Positions 62,506 to 64,000 of a DNA stretch of 64,000 bases are shown piece after piece. Under the pieces are notes generated by a model. That model was not told where the DNA came from and made no database searches. It saw only the letters and a program-made list of their open reading frames with translations. Source of the DNA: Chlorobiota bacterium (GTDB lineage Bacteria > Bacteroidota > Ignavibacteria > OLB7); assembly GCA_016710285.1 (NCBI GenBank), contig JADJXR010000001.1, positions 3,288,501 through 3,352,500 of the forward strand, written 5' to 3'. Positions within the stretch are counted from its first letter, which is position 1. Each line of letters starts with the position of its first letter. Made by a program: the position numbers and the translations under genes.

Positions 62506-64000
62506 TTATCGTTTGCCGCCAAATTTCTTCCCGCCCCCTGGCCGCCCTCCGCCAAACCCTTTGTTGAAGTTGCGCTGCGGACGGTCGTTGTCGCGATCAC
62601 CGAAGTTGCGCCGTGGACGGTCGTCGTTGCGGTCGCCGAAGTTGCGACGTGGGCGGTCATCGTTGCGATCGCCAAAGTTGCGACGCGGGCGGTCCTCGTT
62701 GCGATCACCGAAGTTGCGACGTGGGCGGTCATCGTTGCGATCGCCGAAGTTGCGACGCGGGCGGTCATCGTTGCGATCGCCGAAGTTGCGACGCGGGCGG
62801 TCATTGTCGCGGTCGCCGAAGTTGCGTCGTGGACGGTCCTCGTTGCGATCACCGAAGCTGCGACGTGGGCGATCCTCGTTGCGATCACCGAAGTTGCGGC
62901 GCGGGCGGTCGTTATCGCGGTCGCCGAAGTTGCGACGTGGGCGGTCGTCGTTGCGGTCACCGAAGTTGCGGCGCGGGCGGTCGTCGTTGCGGTCACCGAA
63001 GTTGCGGCGCGGGCGGTCGTCGCGATCACTGAAGTTGCGTCGTGGGCGGTCGTCGCGGTCGTTGTTTCTTGCCTCGGAACTGCGTCGCGGGCGGTCGTCG
63101 CGGTCGTTGAAGCTGCGCCGTGGCTGGTGTTCTTCGTCGGATTCTTCTTCGCTGCCGGCTTCGTCGTTGCCCTCATCGTCTAGCATGAATCGTTCGGCAC
63201 TCCGTTTCCGGATTGGGCGGTTTCCTCCGTCGGCTTCGTCCTTGCTCCACGGCGTTCTGCTTGCAGGCTCCGCTTTGCTTGCAGGCTCCATTGCAAGCGT
63301 TTCATCCTCCATCTCTATTTCTTCCATTTCTCTTTCCATCTCATCTTCTTCGCTTCCGGAGTATGGCCCAAGAACCAGAACAAATTCGCCGCGAAATTTT
63401 TTCTCCACGAATTTTTCATTCAGTCCGGCAAGGGTGTCGTGCAGGACGGATTCGTTCGGCATGGTCAGGTTCATTGCCAGCGCAGCCGGGCGTGTGGGCA
63501 TGGCATCGGAAAGGATGGAGAGAAGGGAGCGCAGGCGGTATGGGGTTTCCAGAATCACCACGGTGCGCAAGCGGTGGCGCAGCGCGCGTGCGGCGGATTC
63601 CCGCTCGCCAATTTTGCGGGGAAGGAATCCCACCATGTCGAACTCATCAATCCCAAAACCGCTTACCATCAAGGCGGTGGTGATGGAGCTTACGCCAGGG
63701 ATGACCGTTGGCCGAAGCTCACGTTCGCGCAATTTCTGGACCAGTGCCGCGCCCGGGTCCGCCACCAGCGGAAGCCCAGCATCGCTGATAACGGCAACGG
63801 TTTTGCCAGCGTCCAGCAGGGCAATCACTTCTTCGGCGGCTTCTTCCTCGTTGTGTTCGTTCATCTCCATCAGCTTCGCGCTGATGTTGTGGGTCCGCAT
63901 GATTCGCGCCCCAACTTTCGCTTCCTCGCACACCACAACGTCGGCGTTGGCAAGGGTGCGGATTGCGCGCAGGGTGATGTCGCCATCGTTGCCGATGGGG
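62506..64000 (-). CDS. rsmI: 16S rRNA (cytidine-1402-2'-O)-methyltransferase with long RPRRNFGDRND-repeat tail (5' end outside window)
   Basis: The frame is open to the right edge, where it reads PIGNDGDITLRAIRTLANAD, the RsmI N-terminus (TPIGN motif) just after the missing start. VISDAGLPLVADPGAALVQK, VIPGVSSITTALMVSGF, FVGFLP-like MVGFLPRKIGERE and RTVVILETPYRL make a complete tetrapyrrole-methylase fold to about 215 residues in view. RsmI 2'-O-methylates C1402 in the ribosomal P site. Then come an acidic Glu/Met-rich linker (about 55 residues) and a tail of 16 RPRR(N/S)F-type units, mostly 12 residues each, ending in GFGGGRPGGGKKFGGKR. Ordinary RsmI stops near 280 residues. The tail is rich in Arg/Asp/Asn/Gly like RNA-binding RGG/FUS-type regions. 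Gene neighbours bcp and tatD follow. Confidence 0.88.
   Translation of the reverse strand, partial: PIGNDGDITLRAIRTLANADVVVCEEAKVGARIMRTHNISAKLMEMNEHNEEEAAEEVIALLDAGKTVAVISDAGLPLVADPGAALVQKLRERELRPTVIPGVSSITTALMVSGFGIDEFDMVGFLPRKIGERESAARALRHRLRTVVILETPYRLRSLLSILSDAMPTRPAALAMNLTMPNESVLHDTLAGLNEKFVEKKFRGEFVLVLGPYSGSEEDEMEREMEEIEMEDETLAMEPASKAEPASRTPWSKDEADGGNRPIRKRSAERFMLDDEGNDEAGSEEESDEEHQPRRSFNDRDDRPRRSSEARNNDRDDRPRRNFSDRDDRPRRNFGDRNDDRPRRNFGDRNDDRPRRNFGDRDNDRPRRNFGDRNEDRPRRSFGDRNEDRPRRNFGDRDNDRPRRNFGDRNDDRPRRNFGDRNDDRPRRNFGDRNEDRPRRNFGDRNDDRPRRNFGDRNDDRPRRNFGDRDNDRPQRNFNKGFGGGRPGGGKKFGGKR
62572..63126 (-). repeat. 36-bp coding minisatellite in rsmI
   Basis: Sixteen RPRR-containing units, of which the last 13 recur at exactly 36 bp (12 residues RPRRNFGDRNDD with Asn/Asp/Glu/Ser variants). 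The copies differ mostly at third bases and at Asp/Asn/Glu positions. This implies repeat expansion followed by drift, or selection on composition. Confidence 0.9.

Noticed and set aside
62497..63183. Plus-strand open frame with VAITEVATWAV repeats opposite the rsmI tail
   Set aside because: Reverse complement of the 36-bp minisatellite; there is no ribosome site, and rsmI is well supported on the other strand.

Overview
The window is 64 kb of a bacterial chromosome of about 55-60% GC, almost entirely protein-coding. Three kinds of evidence suggest a member of the Bacteroidota/Chlorobiota (FCB) group. Promoters carry a TAnnTTTG -7 box with an upstream TTTG or TTG. An M1 peptidase ends in a type IX secretion C-terminal domain. 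A tiny AURKAIP1/COX24-type basic protein is present, as is typical of Bacteroidota. Together with the futalosine menaquinone genes and the GC content, the Kapabacteria/Chlorobi-related branch is my best guess, but this is inference from gene content only. There are no rRNA genes, CRISPR arrays, phage or insertion sequences. One tRNA (Cys) is present.

Layout. 0-5 kb: a class V aminotransferase cut by the left edge, then four tandem paralogous lipoproteins split by a 0.8-kb repeat array. 5-11 kb: thiamine pyrophosphokinase, DUF3891, DUF4230 and an FKBP isomerase, then an ECF sigma factor, ThpR, an isolated nuoA-nuoB pair and a SEC59-like kinase. 11-17 kb: tilS-hpt-ftsH, where TilS has a 450-residue Gln/Pro tail. 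17-20 kb: rplM-rpsI and rpsB, tsf. 20-27 kb: lysA, a hydrolase, a divergent glycosyltransferase/CrtC pair (probably carotenoid modification) and mutL. 27.4-30.3 kb: an AT-rich island with three small exported-protein genes. 30-33 kb: efp-accB-accC-gcvH behind tRNA-Cys. 33-37 kb: two enoyl-CoA hydratases, a Uma2 nuclease and a 3-hydroxyacyl-CoA dehydrogenase. 37-49 kb: envelope, peptidase and metabolic genes (DUF1460, deoC, M1 peptidase, MltB-like, Dph6-like, argD, HU, FAH, phosphatase). 49-55 kb: polA, yjbQ and a BatA-like von Willebrand protein. 55-60 kb: a menaquinone cluster of menG, ubiX, a cysteine-less MqnE-like gene and an mqnA-mqnC fusion. 60-64 kb: a TatD-outer-membrane-protein fusion, bcp and an rsmI with a long Arg/Asp/Asn repeat tail, cut by the right edge.

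The most unusual items are these. An MqnE homologue lacks every radical-SAM cysteine and sits in an otherwise normal futalosine cluster. A TatD reading frame runs straight into a signal peptide and a barrel-like domain. Three translation- or RNA-related proteins (TilS, RsmI, S2) carry large disordered tails. A modular hairpin repeat occurs in five intergenic clusters, and one copy beside the AT-rich island appears to have decayed toward AT. Several genes have a promoter -7 box only 4-8 bases before the start codon, suggesting leaderless mRNAs.
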